Shown: in pieces, positions 6,059-6,267 of the stretch
Position numbering within the stretch: position 1 is the first letter of the stretch
Layout of the letters: each line of letters starts with the position of its first letter
Source: Deltaproteobacteria bacterium
GTDB lineage: Bacteria > Desulfobacterota > GWC2-55-46 > DRQE01
Direction: 5' to 3'
DNA length: 6,267 bases
Assembly: GCA_011371515.1 (NCBI GenBank)
Contig: DRQE01000115.1
Span: forward strand, 1 to 6,267
The notes under the pieces: generated by a model
Database searches by the model: none
What the model saw: the letters and a program-made list of their open reading frames with translations, nothing else
What the model was told of the DNA's origin: nothing
Made by a program: the position numbers and the translations under genes

Positions 6059-6267
6059 CTGCCAGTTGCTTGAGCCTTTCAAGTATATTGAGAGCCTCTA
6101 TGGGCGTGATGTTGTTCACATCCACCCTGCGGAGCTCTTTTCTAATCGGATCTTCTTGGGTTCTGAAGAGGTTCGGAAGGCTTGGCTGTGCCTTTTTGTC
6201 CGTGGAATGGCCGGATAGTTTGGGCTCCCCTGTTTCGGTAAGCTCTGAGTTCTCAAGGTTTCTCAGA
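6042..6267 (-). CDS. mutS: DNA mismatch repair protein MutS, C-terminal end only (partial)
   Basis: The frame is open from the window edge (first full codon CTG at 6266-6264) to TAA at 6044-6042, giving 74 residues. The final part, VDVNNITPIEALNILERLKQ (residues 48-67), is the hallmark MutS C-terminus (compare D...LTP.EAL..L..LK), which follows the ATPase domain and contributes to oligomerisation. Before it lies a polar, low-conservation linker rich in Glu, Lys, Ser and Pro, as usual in MutS. A QPSLPNLF stretch (27-34) sits where some MutS proteins carry a beta-clamp-binding peptide; this is only a resemblance. The lesion-recognition, core and ATPase domains are outside the window, so intactness cannot be judged. 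It is the first visible gene of the operon and overlaps the amidase start by 17 nt. MutS is favoured over MutS2, whose C-terminus is a Smr domain. Confidence 0.85.
   Translation of the reverse strand, partial: LRNLENSELTETGEPKLSGHSTDKKAQPSLPNLFRTQEDPIRKELRRVDVNNITPIEALNILERLKQLADEGKS

Overview
The window reads as ordinary bacterial chromosome of moderate GC with dense, overlapping genes. A Sec-exported AMIN/Amidase_3 cell-wall amidase, a full-length GlnD and an ArnT-like membrane glycosyltransferase point to a Gram-negative (diderm) bacterium. A Nitrospirota- or Desulfobacterota-type lineage would fit, but that is an impression and not something the sequence proves.

Layout. Positions 1-1218 (+) hold the C-terminal part of a GT39/ArnT-like integral-membrane glycosyltransferase whose N-terminus lies outside the window. 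Positions 1219-1390 are the only intergenic gap. From 6267 down to 1391 (-) runs one tightly packed gene set: the mutS 3' end, an N-acetylmuramoyl-L-alanine amidase, glnD and xerD. The junctions overlap by 17, 1 and 17 nt, so this is almost certainly one operon with translational coupling. It closes with a good intrinsic terminator at 1315-1371.

The notable element lies in the gap. Positions 1291-1318 form a 28-bp sequence with the architecture of a chromosomal dif site: an 11-bp XerC-type arm, a 6-bp centre and an 11-bp XerD-type arm. The XerD-type arm matches the E. coli dif XerD arm at 10 of 11 positions. The site lies 72 bp beyond the xerD stop codon, and its XerD arm overlaps the T-tract of the operon terminator. 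Genes on both sides are transcribed towards it. Each flank also carries one match to the FtsK-orienting KOPS consensus GGGNAGGG, and both matches point at the site. Together this suggests that the window spans the replication terminus/dimer-resolution locus and that the gene for one of the two recombinases sits beside its own target site.

Functionally, XerD (FtsK-dependent dimer resolution at the septum) and the amidase (septal peptidoglycan splitting) both act at the end of cell division. MutS (mismatch repair) and GlnD (nitrogen sensing through PII) share the transcript without an obvious mechanistic link. No RNA genes, insertion sequences or CRISPR arrays were seen.
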